Assembly: GCF_040649515.1 (NCBI RefSeq)
Contig: NZ_JBEZFP010000003.1
Span: 91,887 to 155,886, forward strand
DNA: 64,000 nt
Reading direction: 5' to 3'
DNA from: Yinghuangia elevatio
Lineage (GTDB): Bacteria > Actinomycetota > Actinomycetes > Streptomycetales > Streptomycetaceae
In this document: positions 49,146 to 58,628 of the stretch, one piece after another
How positions within the stretch are numbered: position 1 is the stretch's first letter
How the letters are laid out: each line of letters starts with the position of its first letter
Made by a program: the position numbers and the translations under genes
The notes under the pieces: generated by a model
Told to the model about the DNA's origin: nothing
Seen by the model: the letters and a program-made list of their open reading frames with translations, nothing else
Databases searched by the model: none

Positions 49146-52027
49146 CAGTCGTCCGCGGGCAGGACCAGCCACAGGGTTTCCAGGCGGAACGGGAGCAGGG
49201 CCGGGCGGCCGTTGGGCGGCCGCATGTAGAGGCTGTCGCCGGCCATCGCCAGGTGCGCGACCGTGCTGGTCATCGGCTCGCCGTTGTACGCCGTCGCGGC
49301 CACCCGTACCGCGCTCCCCCGGTCCAGTGCCTGCGCCAGCACGAGGCAGTCCTCCGGGCCGAGCAGCGGTGCCGCCTCGTGCAGTCGGGCCGCCTTCGCG
49401 GTGAGCGGCGGGGGCGGGCGCAGCGCGCTTTCGAGCAGGTCCGCGGCCCAGGAGCGCCAGGCCTCCGACGTGTCCTCGGACATGGGCAGCGCCACGGTGC
49501 GGCCTCCGGTACGGCCCGGATCGGCGTTGTCGGGGCTCTCCGCCCGGAACTCGGCGGGGCGTTCGACGAGCGCGCTGCCGGTCTCGGTCTCGGCGGCGGG
49601 CGCGTACCCCGCTCGACGCAAGTGGTAGACCGCCTCGTCCAGCGGCTCCGCGCAGAGCAGGACGGTCGGCGCGATCCGCCGCAGGCGTAGCTCGGACAGG
49701 CCGCGGTGGTGCAGGAGTTCGGTGACCAGCGCCTCGTCGTCGGAGTAGACGACGCTGGCCGCCGAGGCGACTCGGACCCGGCCGTACCGGCGTCCGACCT
49801 CGTGGATCAAGTCCGCGACTTCTTTGGGAAGTTCGCCTATCGCGACTTCGGCCAGGTCGGCGAGCAGGCCCGCGGCGGTGCCCCCCGCGTCCAGGTGGCG
49901 GCGGACCGACGCCTCGGAGAACCGCCAGACACGGCCCGGCCCTTCGGGGTCCGCGCAGCCGCTCAGCAGGCGTACCAGCTCCACGGCGGGCGTGCCCACG
50001 ACCGCGGCGGTCAGGTCGGGGCGGAACCGCGCGCGACGGGTCGCGGGCGGCACCAACTCCTCGGCCACCGCCAGGAGTGCGGCGGCGCTGTGCTGGACCG
50101 CCAGTCCGCCGCCGAGGGCGGTGAGCGCGCCGTGCGCCACGAGGCCGAGCGCCGCGGCTTCATGAAGTGCGGTGACGGTGAATGCGACCGCGTCGAAGCG
50201 TCCGCGGTACGCCGACTCGATCTCGTCCGCCACGTCCCGGCAGTCCGCACACCCGCAGGGTGCGACCAACGGGAACTCGGCCGGTCGTACGGGCCCCGGA
50301 TCGGTCGCCACAAGGCAGTTCGCGTCGCCGAGGTCGCCCCCGACCCCGATTTCGGTGTCGGCCTCGGCGTCGACCTCGGTCCCGGCGTCGGTCCCGGCGT
50401 CGGTCTCGGGGTCGAGTGCCGAGTCGAAGACGGTGTCCAAGGCCGTCTCGACCGCGGACTCGCCCGCCGCGTCGACCACCGACCCGGCGGCGTACGCGTC
50501 CGCCGCCTGGCCGTGGCCGTGTCCCGGCGCGTACGCGGCCCCTTCCGCCGGCTCGAACCCCGCCACCATCTCGTCGATGCCCTGCCGGAACGGCGTCGGG
50601 CACACCCACGCCACGCAGCGGGCCAGCGATGCCGGATCGGCCACGGCCCGGTCCGGGCCCAGCGCCCCCAGCGTGCGCAGAAGCGTGCCACGCGCCACCA
50701 GGGCCAGCCCACCGCGCGCCGACGTGCCGGACAGCGGTGCCGGAGGCCGGGTGCCCGGGCGGGACGCGGCGTCGACCACGTCGAGCGTCGGTACGTCGGG
50801 CATCGTGACCCAGCCCCGGACGAGCACCAGCAGGCGCGCCGCGGGCTCGCCGTCGAGCCACGCGTCGTACGCCGCCGTCGGCAGCACCCGCCCCCGCTCC
50901 GCATCCGCGACCAGCAGCCCGGCCGACTCCGCGACATGCAGCCACAAGCGCACGGTGCCCTCGTCGCACACGAGTTCGCGCGCCAGGCGACGCATCTCGC
51001 GTACGCCGACACCGCCGCTCTTGAGCAGCCCCGGCGGCGCGACCGCGCAGGCGTGCAGCAGCCGCGCGGCGACGTCGAGGGCCGCGGACGCGGACGCCGC
51101 CGAGGTCCGCAGCACCGCCGCCCGATCCGCCGCCACGGTCGCCACCTGCGGCGGGCGCGACTCGAACGGCACCCGGTAGTCGTCCCCGCGCAGCGCGAGT
51201 GCCACCTCGCGCGGCATCATCTCCCAGCCGTCGCCGGTCGGCAGCAGCAGGCCGCGGCGGCGAAGCCGGGCGAACCCGTCGCTCCGCCCTCCGTTGGTAC
51301 GCGGCCCGTAGTAGCCCCACGCGGCGGCCGGGTCACGGCGTATGCCCACCTCGGTGAGCTCGTCGAGGGCGGCCCGCGCGGAGGGGTCGAGGCGGGCGGC
51401 GATGCGGCGTACCACCTCGGGGTCGCCGAGCAGGCGCGCCGCGAGCACCGCGTTGTCGTCCTTGCGGCCCGCGGGCAGGCCGCCCAACTCCCGGACGATC
51501 GCGTGGAGATCCTCGGGCCGCTGCCCGAGCAGCAGGCCGTACGCGGGCGCGCCGAGGCCCAGCGGCAGCGGGAACACCGAGGCGGCGCCCGGGTGCAGGC
51601 GTATCCGCCCGTCTTCCGGCCACGCCAGCACGCGGCCGGTGAGGGCGTCGAGTGTGGGCCCGAGATCGCGCACCTCGCGGCGGTCGGGCCCGCACACCAG
51701 CCCGAGCAGCGCCTCGGGGTCCACGACCACGACCGGGTCGTCGTCGAGCCGCGGCCCGGCCTCCCGGCCCAGGCGCGCGGCGCCCCCCGGCGGCCGCTCC
51801 TCGGCGACCGCCCAGAGCACTTCGAGCAGTTGGAGTTCGCCCCGGCTGAGGAACGAGCAGCCCAGCAACGCCGTTTCCGGATCCGCGAGGCAAACCGCCA
51901 CATGGCGCAGCGTCGTGGGCCTGGGCTCTTCGGGCACAGTCGGGGTCATGGTGACGATGCGCGCGAGGTCCGATGCGGAAAGCGAGGCGAGGTACACCGC
52001 GAGCGAGTCTGTGGTGGACAGCGTCAC
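49145..52027 (-). CDS. XPB/Ssl2-like helicase-associated protein (no motor domain)
   Basis: Protein of 960 residues of the actinobacterial helicase_C_3 (PF13625) type. The N-terminal part resembles a winged region (LSASDLARIVTMTPTVPEEP then RGELQLLEVLWAVAEE), the middle contains several small winged-helix-like modules (RRDPAAAWGYYGPRT, REMRRLARELVCDEGTVRLW), and the C-terminal third has the XPB-like segment ending in LLPFRLETLWLVLP. Walker A and B motifs are absent, so it cannot be a helicase alone. An acidic low-complexity insert (Asp/Ala/Thr/Glu repeats) lies at about 550-605. GTG start. In many actinomycetes the gene lies near a DNA-repair XPB helicase; that helicase is not in this window. 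Confidence 0.8.
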   Translation of the reverse strand: MTLSTTDSLAVYLASLSASDLARIVTMTPTVPEEPRPTTLRHVAVCLADPETALLGCSFLSRGELQLLEVLWAVAEERPPGGAARLGREAGPRLDDDPVVVVDPEALLGLVCGPDRREVRDLGPTLDALTGRVLAWPEDGRIRLHPGAASVFPLPLGLGAPAYGLLLGQRPEDLHAIVRELGGLPAGRKDDNAVLAARLLGDPEVVRRIAARLDPSARAALDELTEVGIRRDPAAAWGYYGPRTNGGRSDGFARLRRRGLLLPTGDGWEMMPREVALALRGDDYRVPFESRPPQVATVAADRAAVLRTSAASASAALDVAARLLHACAVAPPGLLKSGGVGVREMRRLARELVCDEGTVRLWLHVAESAGLLVADAERGRVLPTAAYDAWLDGEPAARLLVLVRGWVTMPDVPTLDVVDAASRPGTRPPAPLSGTSARGGLALVARGTLLRTLGALGPDRAVADPASLARCVAWVCPTPFRQGIDEMVAGFEPAEGAAYAPGHGHGQAADAYAAGSVVDAAGESAVETALDTVFDSALDPETDAGTDAGTEVDAEADTEIGVGGDLGDANCLVATDPGPVRPAEFPLVAPCGCADCRDVADEIESAYRGRFDAVAFTVTALHEAAALGLVAHGALTALGGGLAVQHSAAALLAVAEELVPPATRRARFRPDLTAAVVGTPAVELVRLLSGCADPEGPGRVWRFSEASVRRHLDAGGTAAGLLADLAEVAIGELPKEVADLIHEVGRRYGRVRVASAASVVYSDDEALVTELLHHRGLSELRLRRIAPTVLLCAEPLDEAVYHLRRAGYAPAAETETGSALVERPAEFRAESPDNADPGRTGGRTVALPMSEDTSEAWRSWAADLLESALRPPPPLTAKAARLHEAAPLLGPEDCLVLAQALDRGSAVRVAATAYNGEPMTSTVAHLAMAGDSLYMRPPNGRPALLPFRLETLWLVLPADD

Positions 52028-52137
52028 GCTTCCAGACTGCCAGATGGCCCGGACGGGAGGACAACTCCCCTGGGGTGGCGCGGGGGTGGCGATGCCCGGT
52101 CGGGACGCAACCCGCCCCTCGCGCGACCGTACGGCGA

Positions 52138-53223
52138 CTACCTCTGTACGTTCCACCCCTTGCGGCGCAGTTCCACCACCAGTCCCTCGGCCGCCGCCGG
52201 ATCCACCATGAGTTCGACGAGACCGGCCGGACGACCGGGCGAGTGGTCGATGGACATGTCCTCGATGTTGACGCCGGCGATCCCGACGTCCCCGAACAGC
52301 CGTGCCAGCTCACCGGGTTGGTCCCCGACCACGACGGGGACGGACTCGTACCGCGCGGCGGGCGCGCCGTGCTTGCCCGGAATGCGCGCGTGCCCGACGT
52401 TGCCGCGGCGCAGAATGCCGCCAATGCCTTCCTCGCCGCTGCGGCGTTTGGCGTCGTCCTCGGCGGCGAGTTCGCGCAGGGCGGTGACGGTCTCGTTGAG
52501 GTCGTCCGCGAACCCGGCCAACACGTCGGCGACCGCGGTGGCGTTCGCGCCGAGGATCTCGATCCACAGGCGCGGGTCGGATCCGGCGATGCGGGTGACG
52601 TCGCGTACGCCCTGCCCCGCGAGCCGCGTCGCGGTGTCGGCCGCGTCCTCGAAGCGGGCCGCCATCAGCGCGGACACCAGGTGCGGCGCATGCGACACGA
52701 GGGCCACCGCATGGTCGTGCGCCCGTGGCTCCATGACCACCGGAACGGCCCGGCACAGCGCGACCATCTCCAGGGCGCGGTTCAGCGTCTCGGTGTCGGT
52801 CTCCTTCGACGGCGTCAGCACCCACGGGCGCCCGTCGAACAGGTCCGCGCGCGCCGCGAACGGCCCGGAGCGCTCGCGCCCGGCCAGCGGATGCCCGCCG
52901 ATGTAGCGGGACACGTCGCAGCGGAGGGCCTCGATGTCGAGCAGCGGCTGCTCCTTGACGCTCCCCACGTCGGTGTAGCTGTGCGCGAGGCCCTGGTCCT
53001 GGCAGTCCTTGAGCGCGGCCGCGATCCGCCCGGGCGGGACCGCGAGCACGGCCAGGTCCACCTCGGCGGGCGGCGCCTCGTCGAGCCCCGCACCGAGCGC
53101 GGCGGCGGTACGCACCGCGGTAGAGTCCGCGTCGTGCAGGTAGACGGTGATCCCGCGCGCGGTGAGCGCAAGTGCCACGGAGGTCCCGATAAGGCCGGTG
53201 CCGACCACGGCGGCGGTACGCAT
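52138..53223 (-). CDS. tyrA: prephenate dehydrogenase with C-terminal ACT domain
   Basis: NAD-dependent oxidative decarboxylation of prephenate to 4-hydroxyphenylpyruvate in tyrosine synthesis. The 361 residues open with the Rossmann motif AAVVGTGLIGTSVALAL, include DVGSVKEQPLLDIEAL near 93 and YIGGHPLAGRERSGPFAA near 115 (catalytic His), and end with a regulatory ACT domain (about 286-361, VVVGDQPGELARLFGDVGIA). ATG at 53223 with GGAGCG chosen. In Streptomyces tyrA is usually adjacent to cmk; here 22 kb of accessory DNA intervenes. A GC-rich hairpin and an 11-base tandem repeat lie just upstream. Confidence 0.95.
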   Translation of the reverse strand: MRTAAVVGTGLIGTSVALALTARGITVYLHDADSTAVRTAAALGAGLDEAPPAEVDLAVLAVPPGRIAAALKDCQDQGLAHSYTDVGSVKEQPLLDIEALRCDVSRYIGGHPLAGRERSGPFAARADLFDGRPWVLTPSKETDTETLNRALEMVALCRAVPVVMEPRAHDHAVALVSHAPHLVSALMAARFEDAADTATRLAGQGVRDVTRIAGSDPRLWIEILGANATAVADVLAGFADDLNETVTALRELAAEDDAKRRSGEEGIGGILRRGNVGHARIPGKHGAPAARYESVPVVVGDQPGELARLFGDVGIAGVNIEDMSIDHSPGRPAGLVELMVDPAAAEGLVVELRRKGWNVQR

Positions 53224-53244
53224 CAGGGACGCTCCGTTGCTGGT

Positions 53245-53278
53245 GGGGGTGCCCTGCGGAAACGGCAGGGCTGCCCCC
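53245..53278 (-). promoter_or_regulatory. GC-rich hairpin in the tyrA leader
   Basis: GGGGG-T-GCCCTGC pairs with GCAGGGC-TG-CCCCC around a 7-base loop, ending 21 bases before the tyrA start codon. It could terminate the upstream operon or attenuate tyrA. No leader peptide or T-box features are evident. Confidence 0.45.
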
Positions 53279-53345
53279 AAGGTTATCCGTGTCCGTCGGT
53301 GCCCTCTCGCCGTGCCCACTCTGCGATCACCCGGCCGTCAGGCCG

Positions 53346-53400
53346 CACTCACCGGGCACTCACCAGGTGCTCACCGGACCCTCGCCAGGTGCTCAGGCAC
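53346..53400. repeat. 11-base tandem repeat upstream of tyrA
   Basis: Five units of exactly 11 bases (CACTCACCGGG, CACTCACCAGG, TGCTCACCGGA, CCCTCGCCAGG, TGCTCAGGCAC) lie between the GAP1-like gene and tyrA. Eleven bases is one helical turn, so any bound proteins would line up on one face. Confidence 0.7.
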
Positions 53401-53440
53401 GAACCGGGGCCGTGCCGGCCTTGCCGGTGCCCTCGCGTCG

Positions 53441-56113
53441 CTACTCCGTCGGCGGCTCCGGCTCCGCGGGCGGGTTGAGCTCGGCCCAGCGGCGGCCCAG
53501 CTCCTGGTAGTACGCGGGCTCCCACGACGAACGCCGCAGCACGTCGTCCAGCACCGGGTAGGGCGCGAGGCGGCGGCGGTCGCTCATCAGGTCGAGGGCC
53601 AGCGCCCGCAGCGGCCTGGCCGGGTCCTTCTCCAGCGTGAGGACCACCCGGACCAGCCGTTCGAACATGCGCCGCACGACCTTCGCCTCGACACCCGCCT
53701 CCACAAGGCGGTCGCCGTACCGCGCCGGGTGCAGCAGCACGTCGCGTACCGCCTGGCGCTCGCGCTGCGTCCACTTGGGCGCGTCGTCCAGGCGGCGCGG
53801 GAAGTGCTCGGCGACGTACGGCAGCAGGCGCAGGTCGGCGAGCTCCAGCGCGACGGCCAGGGCGACGACGTCCTCGACGAACGCGACCGCGCGGTCCGCG
53901 CCGCCGTCGGCCACCTGGTCGGCGGCGAACTCCAGGGCGTCGATGTCCTCGTCGTAGACGCCACGCCGCTTCCAGCGCTCGCGCTCGGCGTTGCCCGCGC
54001 TGGGCGGCGGGTCCTCGGGGCGCAGCGGAACGGCCGCGGGCGGGCGTAGCGGGAACGCCTCGGGTTCCGCCAGGACGGGATCGAGACCGTGATCGGCACC
54101 GACCTCGGGGGCCAAACCGGGTTCGAGATCGGGATCGGGATGGAGATGGGGATCGCGGTCCGCTTCCGCCGCTCGCTTGCGCCCCTGGTCGGGCGCCTGA
54201 ACCGGCACATGGTCGTCTGGCGCCGGTTCGGGTGCCGCTGCGGGCGCTTGGTGGATCGCCTGGCCGGGGGCCGGTTCCGGACCGCCGAGACCAGGCGCGG
54301 CGTCACGGTCGGGGTAGGCCTCGGCCCGTCCGGCGGCCGGGTGCGCCTCGGCCCGCTCCGCGGGTACGTCCGGCTCCGGCGCGGCACCGGGGCGCTTCGG
54401 CCGCGCGGACCGTACGCCGCGCAGCGGGCGCCGGGGCAGCACGGACCGAGCCGCGGGCGAGGCCGCCGAGGCGGTGTCCCCGGGCGGTGCCTCGGCCTGC
54501 GGGACCTCCTCGGCCCGGATGTCCTCGGGGCGGACGTCGTCGCGCCGGTCGTCGTCGGGTGTGGACCCGTCGGGCGGGACCGCCGCGTCGCCCGGGTGCG
54601 GCGGCGGCACCAAGGACGCGGTCTGCCGCCCGTCCCTGGTCGTGGGGATCGCCGGGTGGCCCGCGTTCGGGGTACGCCGGGGCAGCGGCGCCCCGGTGAT
54701 GCGGGGTGCGGCTTCGGCGGCGGCGACCTCCGAACCGGCCGGCTCGGTGAACATCACCGCCGACGTGTCCGAGCGGGCGGGCGCCGCCGAACGTGCGGTC
54801 TCCGGAGGGTCGCCGCCGAGCAGTTGGTCCAGCGTCGCGTCGGGCTCGTCGGGCGGCACGTCGCGCACCGGCCGGACGGAGGGCTCGGCGACGCGTACCT
54901 CGGCCGCGCCTGCCGTTCCCGGGTCCGCCGCCGTCGGCGGTGCCGCTGTCGTTGTCGATGCGGCATGGGTTCCGTTGTCCGCTCGGGGGCCTGACCCCAC
55001 GTCGGACCATGCCTCCCGTCCCGCCTCGGCCGTGGGACCGGTGCCTCCGGTGTCCGCGTCGTGACCGGCCTCGGCTGCCGCGGCCTCCTCCGCGAGCCGC
55101 GCCTCCTGCCAGGCGGCCGCTCTCGACAGCGCCTGCGTCGACTCGCCCGGGACGACCTCCTCGTTGGACAGCCGGAGCGGCGTGCCCCCGCCCGCGCCGA
55201 GGTCCGTGCCGGCCGCGAAGCGGTCACGGATCTCCACGGCCCGGTCGTACGGCTGGTGCCGCCGCAGTCCCTGGAGCCCGCGCAGCAGCGGGTACATCGT
55301 GTCCCAGTCGTCCTCGACGTAGCGCCGCACCATGAGTTCGGCCGCCTCGCGGAACACGTCGGTGCGTGCCTCCGAGTCCGGGTCGATGCGGTGGCGCCCG
55401 CTCCACGACTGCGAGGGCCAGCGCGGCACCACGACGAAGCGGGGCCTGGTGGTGCCGTCCGTCGTCTCGTACGTCGAGAACGTGAGCGGCCCCGGCAGCG
55501 GCACGGTGATGAGGTCGAACAGCCCCCACAGCAGCGCGACCGGATCGCCGACGTCGGCGAGCCGGACCGAGAAGCCCATCGTCGGGCGGCGGAGCACGGC
55601 GGCGAGCACCACGGTCAGCTCCTCCGCCCGGGTCCGCGCCGCGTCGCGGAGCGCGAACGCCCGTTCGGCCAGCGCGTCGTCCAGCACGGTGTCGGGTACG
55701 CGGGCCAGCCGCCGCCCGACGGGTATCTCGGCCAGTTGCGGCTGCCCGGTGCGCCAGGACCAGCCGTCCAGCGCCAGGACCGCGTGCGGGGTCAGCGCGG
55801 CCCGGGTGCCGAGCAGCACGTGTGCGTGGTTGCCGAGCCGCCCCTGTTCGAACTCCGAGGCGACGCGGTGCACAACGGCCGCGAACGAGTCGACGTGGAT
55901 CAGCGACGTACTGTTCTGCGGTGCGCCGTCGCCGCCGAACTCGGCGGCCACCGCCTCCGACAGATCGGGCACGAGCCGCGCGAGATCGGCGACCGGCAGC
56001 GAAGTGGCCGCCGGGCCGAGGCCCTTGCGTCCGAACAGGTCCTGGCGCTGCCACCGGTACACGATCTGGTGCAGTGGCTGGCGACTTGTCGTCGGTTGGG
56101 TGGAGCCCTCCAT
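53441..56113 (-). CDS. GAP1-like protein A (possible GTPase-associated scaffold)
   Basis: Protein of 890 residues, related end to end with the gene just upstream. N-terminal domain (about 1-310): HQIVYRWQRQDLFGRKGLGP, PVALLWGLFDLITVPLPGPL and TFSTYETTDGTTRPRFVVVP. A disordered Ala/Pro/Asp/Glu-rich middle (about 325-710). Helical C-terminal domain (about 715-890) with DALEFAADQVADGGADRAVA and PAYYQELGRRWAEL. The opening resembles GAP1-N (GTPase-associated protein 1) domains predicted in multi-component conflict systems; this is recalled by eye. ATG with GGAGGGG, two bases after the stop of its paralogue, so the two are co-translated. No GTPase gene is adjacent. Confidence 0.6.
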   Translation of the reverse strand: MEGSTQPTTSRQPLHQIVYRWQRQDLFGRKGLGPAATSLPVADLARLVPDLSEAVAAEFGGDGAPQNSTSLIHVDSFAAVVHRVASEFEQGRLGNHAHVLLGTRAALTPHAVLALDGWSWRTGQPQLAEIPVGRRLARVPDTVLDDALAERAFALRDAARTRAEELTVVLAAVLRRPTMGFSVRLADVGDPVALLWGLFDLITVPLPGPLTFSTYETTDGTTRPRFVVVPRWPSQSWSGRHRIDPDSEARTDVFREAAELMVRRYVEDDWDTMYPLLRGLQGLRRHQPYDRAVEIRDRFAAGTDLGAGGGTPLRLSNEEVVPGESTQALSRAAAWQEARLAEEAAAAEAGHDADTGGTGPTAEAGREAWSDVGSGPRADNGTHAASTTTAAPPTAADPGTAGAAEVRVAEPSVRPVRDVPPDEPDATLDQLLGGDPPETARSAAPARSDTSAVMFTEPAGSEVAAAEAAPRITGAPLPRRTPNAGHPAIPTTRDGRQTASLVPPPHPGDAAVPPDGSTPDDDRRDDVRPEDIRAEEVPQAEAPPGDTASAASPAARSVLPRRPLRGVRSARPKRPGAAPEPDVPAERAEAHPAAGRAEAYPDRDAAPGLGGPEPAPGQAIHQAPAAAPEPAPDDHVPVQAPDQGRKRAAEADRDPHLHPDPDLEPGLAPEVGADHGLDPVLAEPEAFPLRPPAAVPLRPEDPPPSAGNAERERWKRRGVYDEDIDALEFAADQVADGGADRAVAFVEDVVALAVALELADLRLLPYVAEHFPRRLDDAPKWTQRERQAVRDVLLHPARYGDRLVEAGVEAKVVRRMFERLVRVVLTLEKDPARPLRALALDLMSDRRRLAPYPVLDDVLRRSSWEPAYYQELGRRWAELNPPAEPEPPTE

Positions 56114-56115
56114 GA

Positions 56116-58500
56116 CTACCCCTCCAAGGGGTCCGCCGGGTCGGGGAGGAGGGACCGGCTGGCTGCCCACAGCCGGCCGATCTCCTCGAAGAAGCGCGCA
56201 CCGAGGCCGTGCGCGACGGCGGCCCCGATGAGTTCCTGCTGATAGGGACGATAGGTGCCGGGGACGGTGTCGAGGTTGCGGACGACCACAGCAAGATTGT
56301 CCGCGGTGCTGTCAGTCTGGCAGCCGTCGAGGACATATGCCGCGAACTGTCCGATGATTGACGCTATCTGATGGCGTGGCACTCCGCAGCGGTCGAGTGC
56401 CCGCATCGGACCGTCGAGGCCCGCGAGCACACGTTCGAGGGCCGCCTGCTCGCGTGCCGACGGCAACCGCGGGGACGGCACGACCAGTTCGGCGAGCCGC
56501 TCGACGAGTGCGGGCAACAGCGCCTCGTCGGCGCGTTCCAGGCCGACCGCGACCGGTACGAGCCCGGCCCGCCCGACCAGTTCGCGGAACTCGCGGTCGC
56601 CGGTGGCGCCGCCGCCGTCGAGCCACCGCGACGCGTCCAGCAGCGGCTGGAGCGCCCATTCGGCGACGCCGTCCTCGGCCCAGCCGGCGAGGTCCCAGCC
56701 GCGCGCGGTGCGCTCGGACGGTGGGGCGGGGGCGACGACCGGAGGCGCGGGCGCAGCCGTCGGACCCGCCGGGACCGCGGACAGTGCGGCGGCGGCCCGG
56801 GCGGCCGCGGCGGCGGAACCGAGCGGTGGGCCGGGAGGCGTGGCCTCGGGCGGCGCGCTTCCCGGCGCGACCCCGGGCGGCGGGCCGGGCGGGTACGCCG
56901 CCACGCGTCCGGCCCCCGGGCCCCCGACCGGACGCCCGGGGCCCCGCGGCTGCTCGGGACGTTCCGGGCGCTCGGGCACCGGCAGTGCCACGGGCAGGTA
57001 GCGGGTCTCGGGCTGCGTGGGTGCCGGGCCGGAGGGACGCTCTATGTGCGGCGGCAGCACCGGCGTTCGCTCGGGCCGCGCGGCAGCCGACGGGGCGGGC
57101 GGCGCGGCGTGCTGCGCAGGCCGCGCAGCCACAGGCACCTCAGGCACGTCCGGCACGCCCGGCACCTCCGGCAAGTCCTCCTCCAGAGGGCCGGGATCCG
57201 CCGCGACGGGGACATCGGCGTACGGATCGTCGACATCACCCGCACGCGCCGACCGGGCGCGGGGCCCGCCGCCGCGCCCGCCGGACCAGGAGTCGTGGGA
57301 CCGCTGCGGGGGCATGCCCGAGGCCGCGTCCACATCCGTGTTCGGTCTCGCGTGGCGCCCGCTGTGCGGTCCCTCCGGCAGGTACTCGCCCGGATACGTC
57401 CCCGTCACGTCCAACTCCGCGGGGACGCCAAGGTAATCGGCGAGACCGTGCCCGAACACAGCCGCCGCGGAAGCCGCCTCGGCGCCGGGGCCCGCCGCCC
57501 GCGCGATGGTGTCCCAGCCCCTCGGCGGTGCGGCCTGCCGTGCCTCGACCGCCGGCCGCGCCGGACCGCGTGCCTTCACCAGGGACACCCTTGACGGGAA
57601 CAGCGTGTCGATGGCGTCCAGGATCGCGATCGCCTTGGGCTCGGGCTCCAGTTCGGCCACCGGCCGCAACTGGCGCAGCAGCGCCCGGGTCTGCTCCCAC
57701 GGACGCTCCGCGTAGCACTCCACGAGCCTGCGCGCCGCTTCCGCGTACAACCCGGTGCCCGGGGGCGCCGTGACGTCCAGCCGCAGGCGCCCGGGAAAGT
57801 CCGCGCCGGGCCAGTCCGGCACGACGACGAAGCGGGGACGGCTCGCGTCGTCGCTCGACTCGTACGTCGAGAAGCTCCAACTCCCCCGCACGAGATGGCT
57901 CACCAGATCGAACACGCCCCACAGCAGCGGCGCCGGATCGGGTCCAGCGTCACGTTGCAGCAGCGACAACGCCGCGCGCGGACGGGCGAACAACGTCTCG
58001 GCAACGCGTTCGAGCGCGTCCCGCCGACCCCGCGCGGCGGCCCGCAGCCCGGCGGCCCGCTCGTGGGCGAGCGCCACAAGCCCCTCGGAGGCGATGCCCT
58101 CCAGGTGGTACCCCTGCGGCATGTCGTCCAGCGGCGGACCGCCCGCTGCCCAGTCGAACACCCCCAGCGCCAGCACCACATGCGGCCCGAGCACACGTCC
58201 GGGATCCACGACGACATGCGCCACATTGCCGGGGATGGCCTCGTGTCCGTGCAGCGCGAACTCCCGGTGCACAAGCGCCGGGCCGGCGGTCGTACGTGCC
58301 CAACAGACACTCGTGTACGGGCCCGTCTCGACGTCGACCTTCATACCGACGTACGCCTGCAACTCCCGCGCCCACCCGGGCAACCGGTCCGGCGCCAGCG
58401 ACGTGGCGACCGGCCCCAGCCCGCGGGCGCCCAGCAAGTCCCTCTCCTGCCAGCGGTAGACGATCCTGTCGAGGACCGCACCGCCCGTCTTCGCCCCCAC
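56116..58500 (-). CDS. GAP1-like protein B, paralogue of the downstream gene
   Basis: Protein of 794 residues. N-terminal domain (about 1-300): DRIVYRWQERDLLGARGLGP, PAPLLWGVFDLVSHLVRGSW and SFSTYESSDDASRPRFVVVP correspond to the same positions in protein A. Pro/Ala/Gly-rich disordered middle (about 320-620). C-terminal helical domain with ERADEALLPALVERLAELVV, DRCGVPRHQIASIIGQFAAY and RFFEEIGRLWAASR. GTG start. The two genes form a tight pair. The similarity is confined to the ends; the linkers differ in length and composition. Function unknown; a heteromeric scaffold partnered with a GTPase elsewhere is one hypothesis. Confidence 0.6.
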   Translation of the reverse strand: MGAKTGGAVLDRIVYRWQERDLLGARGLGPVATSLAPDRLPGWARELQAYVGMKVDVETGPYTSVCWARTTAGPALVHREFALHGHEAIPGNVAHVVVDPGRVLGPHVVLALGVFDWAAGGPPLDDMPQGYHLEGIASEGLVALAHERAAGLRAAARGRRDALERVAETLFARPRAALSLLQRDAGPDPAPLLWGVFDLVSHLVRGSWSFSTYESSDDASRPRFVVVPDWPGADFPGRLRLDVTAPPGTGLYAEAARRLVECYAERPWEQTRALLRQLRPVAELEPEPKAIAILDAIDTLFPSRVSLVKARGPARPAVEARQAAPPRGWDTIARAAGPGAEAASAAAVFGHGLADYLGVPAELDVTGTYPGEYLPEGPHSGRHARPNTDVDAASGMPPQRSHDSWSGGRGGGPRARSARAGDVDDPYADVPVAADPGPLEEDLPEVPGVPDVPEVPVAARPAQHAAPPAPSAAARPERTPVLPPHIERPSGPAPTQPETRYLPVALPVPERPERPEQPRGPGRPVGGPGAGRVAAYPPGPPPGVAPGSAPPEATPPGPPLGSAAAAARAAAALSAVPAGPTAAPAPPVVAPAPPSERTARGWDLAGWAEDGVAEWALQPLLDASRWLDGGGATGDREFRELVGRAGLVPVAVGLERADEALLPALVERLAELVVPSPRLPSAREQAALERVLAGLDGPMRALDRCGVPRHQIASIIGQFAAYVLDGCQTDSTADNLAVVVRNLDTVPGTYRPYQQELIGAAVAHGLGARFFEEIGRLWAASRSLLPDPADPLEG

Positions 58501-58628
58501 GCCACCCCCACACCCCGGTCGGCCTGCCGCGCCTCGTCGCGGGGCAACGCCCTGGGCAACGTTCTAGCAGCCCCCGCCCGGTGCCGCAGCCACGCAAGCC
58601 CCTCCCCGCACGAACCGACCCCCCGACA

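Noticed and set aside
47510..49690. A 726-codon plus-strand frame overlapping the BBE-type oxidase
   Set aside because: It runs out of frame through the oxidase and into the antisense of the helicase-like gene; no domain.
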